A DNA stretch of 64,000 nt, taken from positions 1,145,540 through 1,209,539 of the forward strand of contig NZ_RDBL01000013.1 of assembly GCF_008042035.1 (NCBI RefSeq), written 5' to 3'. The position numbers and the translations under genes were made by a program. This document shows positions 15,078 to 22,793 of the stretch, one piece after another. The stretch comes from Streptomyces sp. col6 (GTDB lineage Bacteria > Actinomycetota > Actinomycetes > Streptomycetales > Streptomycetaceae). Within the stretch, counting starts at the first letter, position 1. Every line of letters starts with the position of its first letter. The notes below the pieces were generated by a model. It was not told where the DNA came from. It made no database searches and saw only the letters and a program-made list of their open reading frames with translations.

Positions 15078-16472
15078 ATGAAGGCCCACGACGGTATGTA
15101 CATCGGCGGCGCATGGCGGCCCGCCGCGGGAACGGACACGATCGCGGTCGTGAACCCGGCGGACGAGCAGGTCATCGCCCATGTACCGGCCGGCACCGCC
15201 GAGGACGTCGACGCCGCGGTACGGGCCGCGCGCGCCGCCTTCCCCGGCTGGGCCGCCACCCCGCCCGCCGAGCGCGCCGCCCGCATCGCAGCGCTCCGCG
15301 ACGTGCTGGGAACCCGCGCCGAGGAGATCGCCGAGACGGTCACCGCCGAGCTGGGCGCCCCGCCCGCGCTCGCCGTCTCCGTGCACGCGGGCCTCCCGGT
15401 CCTGGTCGCCGGCACCTACGCCGAGCTCGCCGCCACGTACGTCTTCGAGGAGCGGCACGGCAACTCCAAGGTGTTCCTGGAGCCCGTCGGCGTCGTCGGC
15501 GCGATCACCCCGTGGAACTACCCGCTGCACCAGATCGTCGCCAAGGTCGCCCCCGCGCTGGCCGCCGGCTGTACGGTCGTCCTCAAGCCCGCCGAGGACA
15601 CCCCGCTGACCGCCCAGCTGTTCGCCGAGGCCGTCGCGGAGGCCGGACTGCCCGACGGTGTCTTCAACCTGGTCACCGGCCTCGGGCCGGTCGCCGGACA
15701 GGCGCTGGCCGAGCACGAGGGCGTCGACCTGGTCTCCTTCACCGGCTCCACCGCGGTCGGCCGGCAGATCGGCGCCACCGCCGGCGGCGCCGTCAAGCGC
15801 GTCGCGCTGGAACTGGGCGGCAAGTCCGCCAGCGTCATCCTGCCCGGCGCCGACCTCGCCAAGGCGGTCGGCGTCGGCGTCGCCAACGTGATGTCCAACT
15901 CCGGCCAGACGTGCAGCGCCTGGACCCGGATGCTGGTGGACGCGGAGCGGTACGAGGAGGCCGTGGCGCTCGCGGCGGCGGCCGTCGCCAAGTACGTGCC
16001 CGGCGAGCGCGTCGGGCCCCTCGTCAACGCCAAGCAGCAGGCCCGGGTGCGCGGCTACATCGAGAAGGGCGTCGAGGAGGGCGCCCGCCTCGTCGCCGGC
16101 GGCCCCGAGGCCCCGCTGTCCACCGGCTACTACGTCAGCCCCACCGTCTTCGCCGACGTCACCCCGGAGATGACGATCGCCCAGGAGGAGATCTTCGGCC
16201 CCGTCGTCTCGATCCTGAAGTACGAGGACGAGGACGACGCGCTGCGCATCGCCAACGGCACGGTCTACGGACTCGCGGGCGCCGTCTGGGCCGCCGACGA
16301 CGAGACGGCCGTCGCCTTCGCCCGCCGGATGGACACCGGCCAGGTCGACATCAACGGCGGCCGGTTCAACCCGCTCGCGCCCTTCGGCGGCTACAAGCAG
16401 TCCGGCGTCGGCCGCGAACTCGGCGCGCACGGCCTGGCCGAGTACCTCCAGACCAAGTCCCTCCAGTTCTGA
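15078..16472 (+). CDS. Aldehyde dehydrogenase
   Basis: 464 residues, standard ALDH superfamily length. NAD(P)-dependent oxidation of an aldehyde to the acid in the cytoplasm. Landmarks are GAITPWNYPLHQ, the nucleotide-fold FTGSTAVG, general-base Glu245 in ELGGK and nucleophile Cys279 in SGQTCSAW, then EEIFGPVV and GGYKQSGVGRE. GGGAGG at 15065-15070 sets the start. Sixty-two bases behind it lies a zinc alcohol dehydrogenase gene, suggesting stepwise alcohol-to-aldehyde-to-acid oxidation. The substrate cannot be named from sequence. A TetR operator just upstream links it to an acyl-CoA dehydrogenase 4 kb away. Confidence 0.93.
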   Translation: MKAHDGMYIGGAWRPAAGTDTIAVVNPADEQVIAHVPAGTAEDVDAAVRAARAAFPGWAATPPAERAARIAALRDVLGTRAEEIAETVTAELGAPPALAVSVHAGLPVLVAGTYAELAATYVFEERHGNSKVFLEPVGVVGAITPWNYPLHQIVAKVAPALAAGCTVVLKPAEDTPLTAQLFAEAVAEAGLPDGVFNLVTGLGPVAGQALAEHEGVDLVSFTGSTAVGRQIGATAGGAVKRVALELGGKSASVILPGADLAKAVGVGVANVMSNSGQTCSAWTRMLVDAERYEEAVALAAAAVAKYVPGERVGPLVNAKQQARVRGYIEKGVEEGARLVAGGPEAPLSTGYYVSPTVFADVTPEMTIAQEEIFGPVVSILKYEDEDDALRIANGTVYGLAGAVWAADDETAVAFARRMDTGQVDINGGRFNPLAPFGGYKQSGVGRELGAHGLAEYLQTKSLQF

Positions 16473-16474
16473 GC

Positions 16475-16507
16475 CCCGTACCGCCCACCCGACCCGTACC
16501 GCCCACC
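16475..16507. repeat. Short direct repeat in the ALDH-ADH gap
   Basis: CCCGTACCGCCCACC occurs at 16475-16489 and again at 16493-16507 (period 18 bp), filling most of the spacer between the two genes. Confidence 0.8.
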
Positions 16508-16534
16508 GAACAGCGATCAGCAAGGAGCCAGTCC

Positions 16535-17614
16535 GTGGTCCGCGCCGCCGTACTGCCCGCCGTCGGAGCTCCGCTGGAGATCACCGACATCGTCCTGCCG
16601 GAGCCCGGCCCCGGCCAGGTGCGCGTCCGCCTCGCCGCCGCAGGGGTCTGCCACTCCGACCTCTCGCTGTCCAACGGCACGATGCGGGTGCCCGTCCCCG
16701 CCGTCCTCGGCCACGAGGGCGCCGGCACCGTCGTCTCGGTCGGCGAGGGCGTCACCCATGTCGCCCCGGGCGACGGCGTCGTCCTCAACTGGGCCCCCTC
16801 CTGCGGCAGCTGCCACCACTGCGGCATCGGCGAGGTCTGGCTCTGCTCGAACGCCCTGGCCGGCGCGGCGAACGTGCACGCCCGCACGGCCGACGGCACC
16901 GAACTGCACCCCGGGCTCAACGTCGCCGCCTTCGCGGAGGAGACCGTCGTCGCCGGGAACTGCGTGCTGCCCGCCCCGGACGGCATCCCGCTCACCGACG
17001 CGGCGCTCCTGGGCTGCGCCGTGCTCACCGGATACGGCGCGGTCCACCACAGCGCCCGGGTCCGCGCGGGCGAGTCCGTCGTGGTCTTCGGCATCGGCGG
17101 CGTCGGGCTCGCCGTGCTCCAGTCCGCCCGGATCGCCGGCGCCTCGAAGATCATCGCGGTGGACGTCTCCCCGGAGAAGGAGGAGCTGGCCCGCCGGGCG
17201 GGTGCCACCGACTACGTGATCGCCTCGGACACCACACCCCGCGAGATCCGGGGGCTCACCGGCAAGCAGGGCGCGGACGTGGCCGTCGAGTGCGTGGGCC
17301 GGGCCGCCACCATCCGCGCCGCCTGGGAGTCCACCCGCCGGGGCGGCCGCACCACGGTCGTCGGTATCGGCGGCAAGGACCAGCAGGTCACCTTCAACGC
17401 GCTGGAGATCTTCCACTGGGGCCGCACCCTGACCGGCTGCGTCTACGGCGACAGCGACCCGGCCCGCGACCTGCCGGTGCTGGCCGGCCACATCGGGGCG
17501 GGCCGCTTCGACCTCTCCATGATGGTCACCGACCGGATCGGCCTGGACGGCATCCCGGCCGCCTTCGACCACATGATCGCGGGCAGGGGCGGCCGGGCGC
17601 TGGTGGTCTTCTAG
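16535..17614 (+). CDS. Zinc-dependent alcohol dehydrogenase (MDR family)
   Basis: 359 residues. Catalytic-zinc residues are in AGVCHSDLS and GHEGAG, the structural-zinc cysteines in CGSCHHCGIGEVWLC, and the NAD-binding Rossmann motif is FGIGGVGLAVLQSARIAG, with an acidic residue after IIAVDVS that favours NAD over NADP. GTG start with AAGGAG at 16522-16527. It is cotranscribed with the upstream ALDH and probably supplies its aldehyde. It shares the class III/mycothiol-type MDR layout with the formaldehyde dehydrogenase at 47.1 kb but has its own sequence and context, so it is not a duplicate of it. Confidence 0.93.
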   Translation: MVRAAVLPAVGAPLEITDIVLPEPGPGQVRVRLAAAGVCHSDLSLSNGTMRVPVPAVLGHEGAGTVVSVGEGVTHVAPGDGVVLNWAPSCGSCHHCGIGEVWLCSNALAGAANVHARTADGTELHPGLNVAAFAEETVVAGNCVLPAPDGIPLTDAALLGCAVLTGYGAVHHSARVRAGESVVVFGIGGVGLAVLQSARIAGASKIIAVDVSPEKEELARRAGATDYVIASDTTPREIRGLTGKQGADVAVECVGRAATIRAAWESTRRGGRTTVVGIGGKDQQVTFNALEIFHWGRTLTGCVYGDSDPARDLPVLAGHIGAGRFDLSMMVTDRIGLDGIPAAFDHMIAGRGGRALVVF

Positions 17615-17659
17615 GGCCTGTCCGGCGGCAGCCGGGCGGGCTTCGCCGGCCCCCGCTTC

Positions 17660-18643
17660 TCAGCTCCGGTCCGCTGCCGGGGCTTCCGCGTCATCACGGG
17701 GGCCTTCCACCGCCGGGGCCGGGTCGCCCGGCGTCGGACCAGTGCGCGGACGCATCCGGGAGACCGCCACCCCGGCCAGGCACAGCAGCCCGCCGCCGAC
17801 GGTGAGCGGGGCGGGCACCTCGTCCAGCAGCAGCCACGACATCAGCACCACGAGCGCCGGGACCGCGTAGGTGGTGGCGCCCATCCGCCCGGCGGTGGTG
17901 CGGGCGAGGGCGTACGCCCAGGTGGTGAAGGCCAGCGCGGTGGGGAAGAGCCCGAGGTAGACCATGTTGAGCGTCGCGGACAGCGGCGCGTCGGCGGCGT
18001 CCGAGACCAGCGCCCCGGAGAACGGCAGACACGCCACCGTCCCGGCCAGGCAGCCGAACGTGGTGATCTGGAGCGCCGATCCGTGCCGCAGCGCCGGCTT
18101 CTGGCCGACCACCCCGCCCGCGTACGCCACCGCCGCCAGCAGGCACAGCAGCACGCCCAGGACCGACGAACCCCCGTGTCCCGACATGGAGAGCCCCACC
18201 ACCGCCGCGCCCGCGAAGGACACCGCCATGCCCAGCACCAGCCGGCGCGGCAGCCCCTCGCCGAGCAGCCGGGCACCGAGCAGCGCGATCAGCAGCGGCC
18301 CGATGTTCACGACCATCGCGGCGGTCCCCGCGTCGACCTGCTGCTCGCCCCAGTTCAGCACCACCATGTACAGGCCGAACCACAGCAGCCCGGACCAGGC
18401 GATCCCCGGCCAGGCGGCCCGGGACGGCAGCCCCTCGCGGCGTACGAGCAGCAGTGTGCCCAGCGCCAGGGAGCCGGCCAGCAGCCGGCCGAGGGCCAGG
18501 GCGCCGGGGGAGTAGGCGTCGCCCGCGCTGCGGATGGAGACGAAGGCGGAGGCCCAGAGGACCACGGTGGTGGAGGCGGCGGCCGTGGCCCGCCAGTCAC
18601 GGGGGGCCGGGGGCGCGGCGGCGGGCGAGGGGAGCGTCGTCAT
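17660..18643 (-). CDS. EamA/DMT-family transporter
   Basis: 327 residues with about 10 membrane helices in two EamA repeats (WASAFVSIRSAGDAYSPGALALGRLLAGSLAL..., LCLLAAVAYAGGVVGQKPALRHGSA...). Members export metabolites or amino acids from the cell. The C-terminal ~35 residues are a disordered Pro/Asp-rich tail. Start at 18643 (MTTLPSPAAA) has no clear ribosome site. It sits between the ADH gene and the TetR gene of the AACTA regulon and could move its substrate or product, but no operator is visible before it. Confidence 0.88.
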   Translation of the reverse strand: MTTLPSPAAAPPAPRDWRATAAASTTVVLWASAFVSIRSAGDAYSPGALALGRLLAGSLALGTLLLVRREGLPSRAAWPGIAWSGLLWFGLYMVVLNWGEQQVDAGTAAMVVNIGPLLIALLGARLLGEGLPRRLVLGMAVSFAGAAVVGLSMSGHGGSSVLGVLLCLLAAVAYAGGVVGQKPALRHGSALQITTFGCLAGTVACLPFSGALVSDAADAPLSATLNMVYLGLFPTALAFTTWAYALARTTAGRMGATTYAVPALVVLMSWLLLDEVPAPLTVGGGLLCLAGVAVSRMRPRTGPTPGDPAPAVEGPRDDAEAPAADRS

Positions 18644-18687
18644 GGACCTGACCGTACGGCCGGGAAGGTTCGGCGCCCACCGAAGGG

Positions 18688-19335
18688 TCACCGCTCGGAC
18701 CGCGGCGGGACGTACTGCAGCGCGAGCCCGTCCACCAGGGCCCGCAGCCCGGTCTCGAAGGCCCCCTCGTCGACCTGCTGGCGCCGCTCGGCGAGCAGGT
18801 GCGCCTGGCCCAGGTGCGGGTAGTCGGCGGGGTCGTACGCCGTCTCGTCGTCCACGAATCCCCGGGCGAAGGAGCCGAGCGCCGAGCCGGTGATGAAGTA
18901 GCGCATCAGCGCCCCGATGTACGTGGCCTGGGCCGGCGGCCAACCCGCCCGGACCATCGCCCCGAACACCGCGTCCGCGACCCGCAGACCGGCCGGGCGG
19001 CGGCCGGGCCCCTGGGCGAGCACCGGGACGATGTGCGGGTGCGCGGCGAGTGCCGCCCGGTAGGAGACCGCCCAGTCGTGCAGGGCGGCCCGCCAGTCAC
19101 GGGGATCGGACTCCTCGAACATCGACAGATCGACCTGCGCGGAGACGGCGTCGGCGACCGCGTCCAGGATCTCGTCCTTGTTGCGGAAGTGGTTGTACAG
19201 CGAGGGCCCGCTGACCCCCAGCTCGGCCGCCAGACGGCGGGTCGACACGGCGTCGAGCCCTTCGGCGTCCACGAGGGCGCTCGCCTTCTCGACGATGCGT
19301 TCTCTGCTCAGGAGGGGCTTGCGCGGGCGGGCCAT
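18688..19335 (-). CDS. TetR regulator of the ALDH-ADH/acyl-CoA dehydrogenase regulon
   Basis: 215 residues. TetR HTH near the N-terminus (SRERIVEKASALVDAEGLDAVSTRRLAAELGVSGPSLYNHFRNKDEILDAVADAV) and a TetR_C-type ligand domain (DPRDWRAALHDWAVSYRAALAAHPHIVPVLAQGP...). ATG 19335 is preferred: TACTAT at 19344-19349 would start a leaderless message there, and a second ATG at 19344 lies inside that element. It is divergent from an acyl-CoA dehydrogenase with a palindromic operator between the two genes, and the same operator precedes the ALDH-ADH operon. Likely a repressor released by an acyl-CoA or pathway intermediate. Confidence 0.88.
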   Translation of the reverse strand: MARPRKPLLSRERIVEKASALVDAEGLDAVSTRRLAAELGVSGPSLYNHFRNKDEILDAVADAVSAQVDLSMFEESDPRDWRAALHDWAVSYRAALAAHPHIVPVLAQGPGRRPAGLRVADAVFGAMVRAGWPPAQATYIGALMRYFITGSALGSFARGFVDDETAYDPADYPHLGQAHLLAERRQQVDEGAFETGLRALVDGLALQYVPPRSER

Positions 19336-19343
19336 GCGGCACA

Positions 19344-19349
19344 TAGTAG
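19344..19349 (-). promoter_or_regulatory. -10 element of the divergent TetR gene
   Basis: On the - strand this reads TACTAT, eight bases before ATG 19335. The operator at 19364-19382 covers the expected -35 position, which fits autoregulation. Confidence 0.5.
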
Positions 19350-19363
19350 GCCCTGCACGATGA

Positions 19364-19382
19364 AAACTAGCAGTGCTAATTA
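19364..19382. promoter_or_regulatory. TetR operator between tetR and acyl-CoA dehydrogenase
   Basis: AAACTAGCAGTGCTAATTA matches the site at 15013-15031 in 14 of 19 positions, including AAACTA, CAG, GCTA and the TT near the right end. It lies between divergent start codons, 17 bases before the acyl-CoA dehydrogenase ATG. Confidence 0.75.
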
Positions 19383-19399
19383 ATCGAGAGGTGCGGCCG

Positions 19400-20551
19400 A
19401 TGAACCTGGAGCTCAGCGAGGAGCAGGAAGCCGTCCGGCAGCTCGCCCGGGACTTCGTCGCCCGTGACGTCGCCCCGTACGCCGTCGAGTGGGACCGGTC
19501 CGAGAACGTCGACAAGTCGATCGTGAAGAAGCTGGGTGCCCTCGGCTTCCTCGGCCTGACCGTCCCCGAGGAGTACGGCGGCTCGGGCGGCGACCACCTC
19601 GCGTACTGCCTGGTGACCGAGGAGCTGGGCCGGGGCGACTCCTCGGTGCGCGGCATCGTCTCCGTCTCCCTCGGCCTGGTCGCCAAGACCGTCGCCGCCT
19701 GGGGCGACGAGGAGCAGAAGCGGCAGTGGCTGCCCCGGCTGACCTCGGGCGACGCCGTCGGCTGCTTCGGGCTCACCGAGCCCGGTACCGGCTCGGACGC
19801 GGGCAGCCTGGCGACCCGGGCCGTGCGGGACGGCGCGGACTACGTCATCAACGGCAGCAAGATGTTCATCACCAACGGCACCTGGGCCGATGTGGTGCTG
19901 CTCTTCGCCCGCACCAACGACACCCCCGGCCACAAGGGCGTCTCCGCCTTCCTGGTCCCCGCCGACACCCCCGGCCTCACCCGCCGCACCATCCACGGCA
20001 AGCTCGGCCTGCGCGGCCAGGCGACGGCGGAACTGGTCCTGGAGGACGTCCGCGTACCCGCCACCGCCCTGATGGGTCCAGAGGGCAAGGGTTTCTCCAT
20101 CGCCATGTCCGCCCTGGCCAAGGGGCGGATGTCGGTGGCGGCCGGCTGTGTCGGCATCGCCCAGGCCGCCCTGGACGCGGCCGTCGGATACGCGGGCGAG
20201 CGCGAGCAGTTCGGCAAGCCCATCGCGGGCTACCAGCTCGTCCAGGAACTCATCAGCGACATCTCCGTGGACGTCGAGGCCGCGCGCCTGCTGACCTGGC
20301 GCGTCGCCGACCTCGTCGACCGGGGCCAGGACTTCGCCACCGCCGCGTCCCGGGCCAAGCTCTTCGCCTCCGAGGCCGCCGTGCGCGCCGCCAACAACGC
20401 GCTCCAGGTCTTCGGCGGCTACGGCTACATCGACGAGTACCCGGTCGGCAAGCTGCTGCGCGACGCCCGCGTAATGACGCTCTACGAGGGCACCAGCCAG
20501 ATCCAGAAGCTGATCATCGGCCGCGCCCTGACCGGGGTTTCGGCGTTCTGA
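19400..20551 (+). CDS. Acyl-CoA dehydrogenase
   Basis: 383 residues, typical short/medium-chain acyl-CoA dehydrogenase. FAD-dependent alpha,beta-desaturation of an acyl-CoA in the cytoplasm. Landmarks are GCFGLTEPGTGSDAG (FAD/substrate loop), NGSKMFITNGTWAD, KLGLRGQATAELVLEDVRVP, REQFGKPIAGYQLVQ and catalytic base Glu363 in LYEGTSQIQK. GAGAGG lies about eight bases before the ATG at 19400. It is driven from an intergenic region holding the TetR operator and would act after acid formation and CoA activation of the product of the ALDH-ADH operon; the CoA ligase for that step is not nearby. Confidence 0.93.
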   Translation: MNLELSEEQEAVRQLARDFVARDVAPYAVEWDRSENVDKSIVKKLGALGFLGLTVPEEYGGSGGDHLAYCLVTEELGRGDSSVRGIVSVSLGLVAKTVAAWGDEEQKRQWLPRLTSGDAVGCFGLTEPGTGSDAGSLATRAVRDGADYVINGSKMFITNGTWADVVLLFARTNDTPGHKGVSAFLVPADTPGLTRRTIHGKLGLRGQATAELVLEDVRVPATALMGPEGKGFSIAMSALAKGRMSVAAGCVGIAQAALDAAVGYAGEREQFGKPIAGYQLVQELISDISVDVEAARLLTWRVADLVDRGQDFATAASRAKLFASEAAVRAANNALQVFGGYGYIDEYPVGKLLRDARVMTLYEGTSQIQKLIIGRALTGVSAF

Positions 20552-20610
20552 GTACCATCTGAGTATCTGTACGGATGTGGCGTGGGTCATACCGGCGGAT
20601 GCTGGGCGCC

Positions 20611-20901
20611 ATGAGTGAGACGACATCGGTCAAACAGCAGACCACCGGCGCCTACTTCGGGCAGGCCGTCGCGTCCTTCGGGATCGCCATGGCCGCGGTG
20701 ACCCTCGGAATCTACTTCCTCGACGCCGATGCCTGGGTGCGCGCTTTCCTCGCCATCGGCGTCCTCTACCTGGTCACGTCGTGCTTCACCCTGGCCAAGG
20801 TGATCCGGGACAAGCAGGAGGCGGGCCAGCTGGTCAGCCGGGTCGACCAGGCCCGGCTGGAGAAGATCCTCGCCGAGCACGACCCCTTCCAGAAGCTCTG
20901 A
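20611..20901 (+). CDS. YiaA/YiaB two-helix membrane protein
   Basis: 96 residues with two membrane helices (AYFGQAVASFGIAMAAVTLGIYFLD and WVRAFLAIGVLYLVTSCFTLAKVIRDK) in the YiaAB family arrangement and a charged cytoplasmic tail. Function is unknown; family members respond to envelope or nutrient stress. ATG 20611 is the first start with the family N-terminus (VKQQTTGAYFGQ). It sits alone between the acyl-CoA dehydrogenase and the next TetR gene. Confidence 0.85.
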   Translation: MSETTSVKQQTTGAYFGQAVASFGIAMAAVTLGIYFLDADAWVRAFLAIGVLYLVTSCFTLAKVIRDKQEAGQLVSRVDQARLEKILAEHDPFQKL

Positions 20902-20923
20902 GACCCACTCGCGAAACGTTTCC

Positions 20924-20939
20924 CTAAGCGCTTGCTCAG
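20924..20939. promoter_or_regulatory. TetR operator, copy 1
   Basis: CTAAGCGCTTGCTCAG, an imperfect palindrome CTNAGC-N4-GCTNAG, 47 bp before the TetR start. The identical 16 bp occurs at 22192-22207 before the divergent MaoC gene. Confidence 0.75.
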
Positions 20940-20986
20940 GGTCAGGGTATGGTGTGCGTCCTGTTGACTGAGAGGGGCGAGCGACG

Positions 20987-21610
20987 ATGAGCACGGCGCA
21001 GGAGACCGACGCCGAGGACCCGCCGTGGGCCGAGGTCACGCCCGAGGCCGCCCGGCGGCTCCTCGTCGCGGCCGTCGACGCCTTCGCCGAGCGCGGGTAC
21101 CACGCCACCACCACCCGGGACATCGCGGGCCGGGCCGGCATGAGCCCCGCAGCGCTCTACATCCACTACAAGACGAAGGAAGAGCTGCTCCACCGGATCA
21201 GCCGGATCGGTCACGACCGCGCCCTGGCCCTGCTGGAGTCGGCCGCCGACAGCGACGGCACCGCCGCGGAGCGGCTCGCCTCCGCCGTACGCTCCTTCGT
21301 CCGCTGGCACGCCGAGCGGCACACCACCGCCCGCGTCGTCCAGTACGAGCTCGACGCGCTCGGCGAGGAGCACCGCACCGAGATCATCGCGCTGCGCCGC
21401 AGGACCGACGCGGTGGTGCGCCGGATCATCGGCGAGGGCGTCGCCTCCGGCGAGTTCGACGTACCGGACGTGCCGGGCACCACGCTCGCGGTGCTGTCGC
21501 TCTGCATCGACGTGGCGCGGTGGTTCAACGCGCAGGGCAGCCGGACGCCCGACGAGGTCGGCGAGCTGTACGCCGGACTGGTGCTGCGGATGGTGGGCGC
21601 CGCGCGCTGA
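20987..21610 (+). CDS. TetR-family regulator paired with a MaoC hydratase
   Basis: 207 residues. TetR HTH at about residues 22-68 (ARRLLVAAVDAFAERGYHATTTRDIAGRAGMSPAALYIHYKTKEELLHRI) and a TetR_C domain (VRSFVRWHAERHTTARVVQYELDALGEEHRTEI...) typical of regulators of acyl-CoA metabolism. GAGGGGCG lies about nine bases before ATG 20987. An operator-like 16-mer occurs upstream of this gene and again upstream of the MaoC gene that faces it, so it probably represses itself and the hydratase. Confidence 0.9.
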   Translation: MSTAQETDAEDPPWAEVTPEAARRLLVAAVDAFAERGYHATTTRDIAGRAGMSPAALYIHYKTKEELLHRISRIGHDRALALLESAADSDGTAAERLASAVRSFVRWHAERHTTARVVQYELDALGEEHRTEIIALRRRTDAVVRRIIGEGVASGEFDVPDVPGTTLAVLSLCIDVARWFNAQGSRTPDEVGELYAGLVLRMVGAAR

Positions 21611-21619
21611 GCACGGGCG

Positions 21620-21650
21620 CGCCCCCGGTCCCTTCGCGGGGCCGGGGGCG
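21620..21650. terminator. Bidirectional hairpin terminator
   Basis: 21620-21632 pairs with 21638-21650 (13 positions, one a T-G pair) around TTCGC. It lies between the convergent TetR and MaoC genes. Confidence 0.8.
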
Positions 21651-21678
21651 TTCGCGTACGCGCGTACGGGCGGCCGGT

Positions 21679-22140
21679 TCAGAAGTAGTAGCGCGAGACC
21701 GACTCGGCGACGCATGCCGGCTTGTCGGCGCCCTCGCGCTCGACCGTCACGACGGCGGTGATCTGCACGCCGCCGCCCGCCTCCTCGACGCTCTTCAGGA
21801 CGGCGGTCGCCCGCAGCCGCGAGCCCACGGGCACGGGGGAGGGGAAACGGACCTTGTTGGTGCCGTAGTTGATGCCCATCTTCGCGCCCTCGACCGCCAT
21901 CACCTGCGGTACGAGCACCGGCAGCAGCGAGAGCGTCAGGTAGCCGTGTGCGATGGTCTTCCCGAACGGGCCGGCCGCCGCCTTCTCCGGGTCCACGTGG
22001 ATCCACTGGTGGTCGCCGGTGGCGTCCGCGAACAGGTCGATCCGCTTCTGGTCGACCTCCAGCCAGTCGCTGTGCCCCAGCTGCTCGCCCACGCCGTCCC
22101 GCAGCTCCTGCGCGGAGTTGAAGATCCTCGGCTCTGCCAT
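21679..22140 (-). CDS. MaoC-family (R)-specific enoyl-CoA hydratase
   Basis: 153 residues with a single hot-dog fold. The hydratase-2 catalytic motif is complete (DATGDHQWIHVDPEKAAAGPFGKTIAHGYLTLSL, containing the Asp/His dyad). It would hydrate a 2-enoyl-CoA to the (R)-3-hydroxyacyl-CoA. The downstream gap holds a strong terminator. Its promoter region carries the 16-bp operator shared with the convergent TetR gene. Physiological acyl chain is not predictable. Confidence 0.92.
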   Translation of the reverse strand: MAEPRIFNSAQELRDGVGEQLGHSDWLEVDQKRIDLFADATGDHQWIHVDPEKAAAGPFGKTIAHGYLTLSLLPVLVPQVMAVEGAKMGINYGTNKVRFPSPVPVGSRLRATAVLKSVEEAGGGVQITAVVTVEREGADKPACVAESVSRYYF

Positions 22141-22191
22141 GTCCCTGGTCCTGCCTTCCCGCTCTGCCGTCCGTCCATCCGTCCACGCTGT

Positions 22192-22207
22192 CTAAGCGCT
22201 TGCTCAG
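22192..22207. promoter_or_regulatory. TetR operator, copy 2
   Basis: CTAAGCGCTTGCTCAG, identical to 20924-20939, located 52 bp upstream of the MaoC start codon and 67 bp before the soxR start. Confidence 0.75.
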
Positions 22208-22261
22208 CATGGTTGGCGGGTGCGTTCCTGTCAACGACGGACCGGCGGGGAACGGGCCACG

Positions 22262-22267
22262 TAGGCT
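22262..22267 (+). promoter_or_regulatory. -10 element of a leaderless soxR transcript
   Basis: TAGGCT lies seven bases before the soxR GTG at 22275, and no Shine-Dalgarno sequence is visible. Confidence 0.5.
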
Positions 22268-22274
22268 TCGACGG

Positions 22275-22760
22275 GTGCCCCAGATCCCGCAGACACTTCA
22301 TGAACTCACGGTCGGCCAGCTCTCCGCGCGCAGCGGTGCCGCCGTGTCGGCCCTGCACTTCTACGAGGCCAAGGGCCTGATTAGCAGCCGCCGCACCAGC
22401 GGCAACCAGCGCCGCTACAGCAGGGACGCGCTGCGCCGGGTCGCCTTCGTCCGCGCCGCCCAGCGGGTGGGTATCCCGCTGGCCACCATCCGCGAGGCGC
22501 TGGCCGAACTCCCCGAGGAGCGCACACCGAACCACGAGGACTGGGCGCGGCTCTCGCACGCCTGGCGGGCCGAGCTGGACGAGCGGATCACGCAGTTGCA
22601 CCGGCTGCGGGACCACCTCACCGACTGCATCGGCTGCGGCTGCCTCTCGCTGGAGACCTGTGTGCTGTCCAACCCGGACGACATCAACGGCGAGAAGATC
22701 AGCGGCTCGCGCCTGATGCCGGAACGCCGGGCGGCCGACCCCGCCGGCAAGGGGTGTTGA
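22275..22760 (+). CDS. soxR: Redox-sensing MerR-family regulator SoxR
   Basis: 161 residues. MerR HTH (LTVGQLSARSGAAVSALHFYEAKGLISSRRTSGNQRRYSRDALRRVAFV), a dimerisation helix, and the complete [2Fe-2S] motif C-x2-C-x-C-x5-C in CIGCGCLSLETC. In Streptomyces SoxR responds to redox-active small molecules such as the organism's own pigments and induces oxidoreductase and export genes, rather than a soxS gene. The GTG start at 22275 has no ribosome site and is probably leaderless. Targets are normally elsewhere in the genome; none is evident next to it. Confidence 0.95.
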   Translation: MPQIPQTLHELTVGQLSARSGAAVSALHFYEAKGLISSRRTSGNQRRYSRDALRRVAFVRAAQRVGIPLATIREALAELPEERTPNHEDWARLSHAWRAELDERITQLHRLRDHLTDCIGCGCLSLETCVLSNPDDINGEKISGSRLMPERRAADPAGKGC

Positions 22761-22793
22761 GCGGCCCGCACATCGCGGGCCGCCTGCCGGCCG

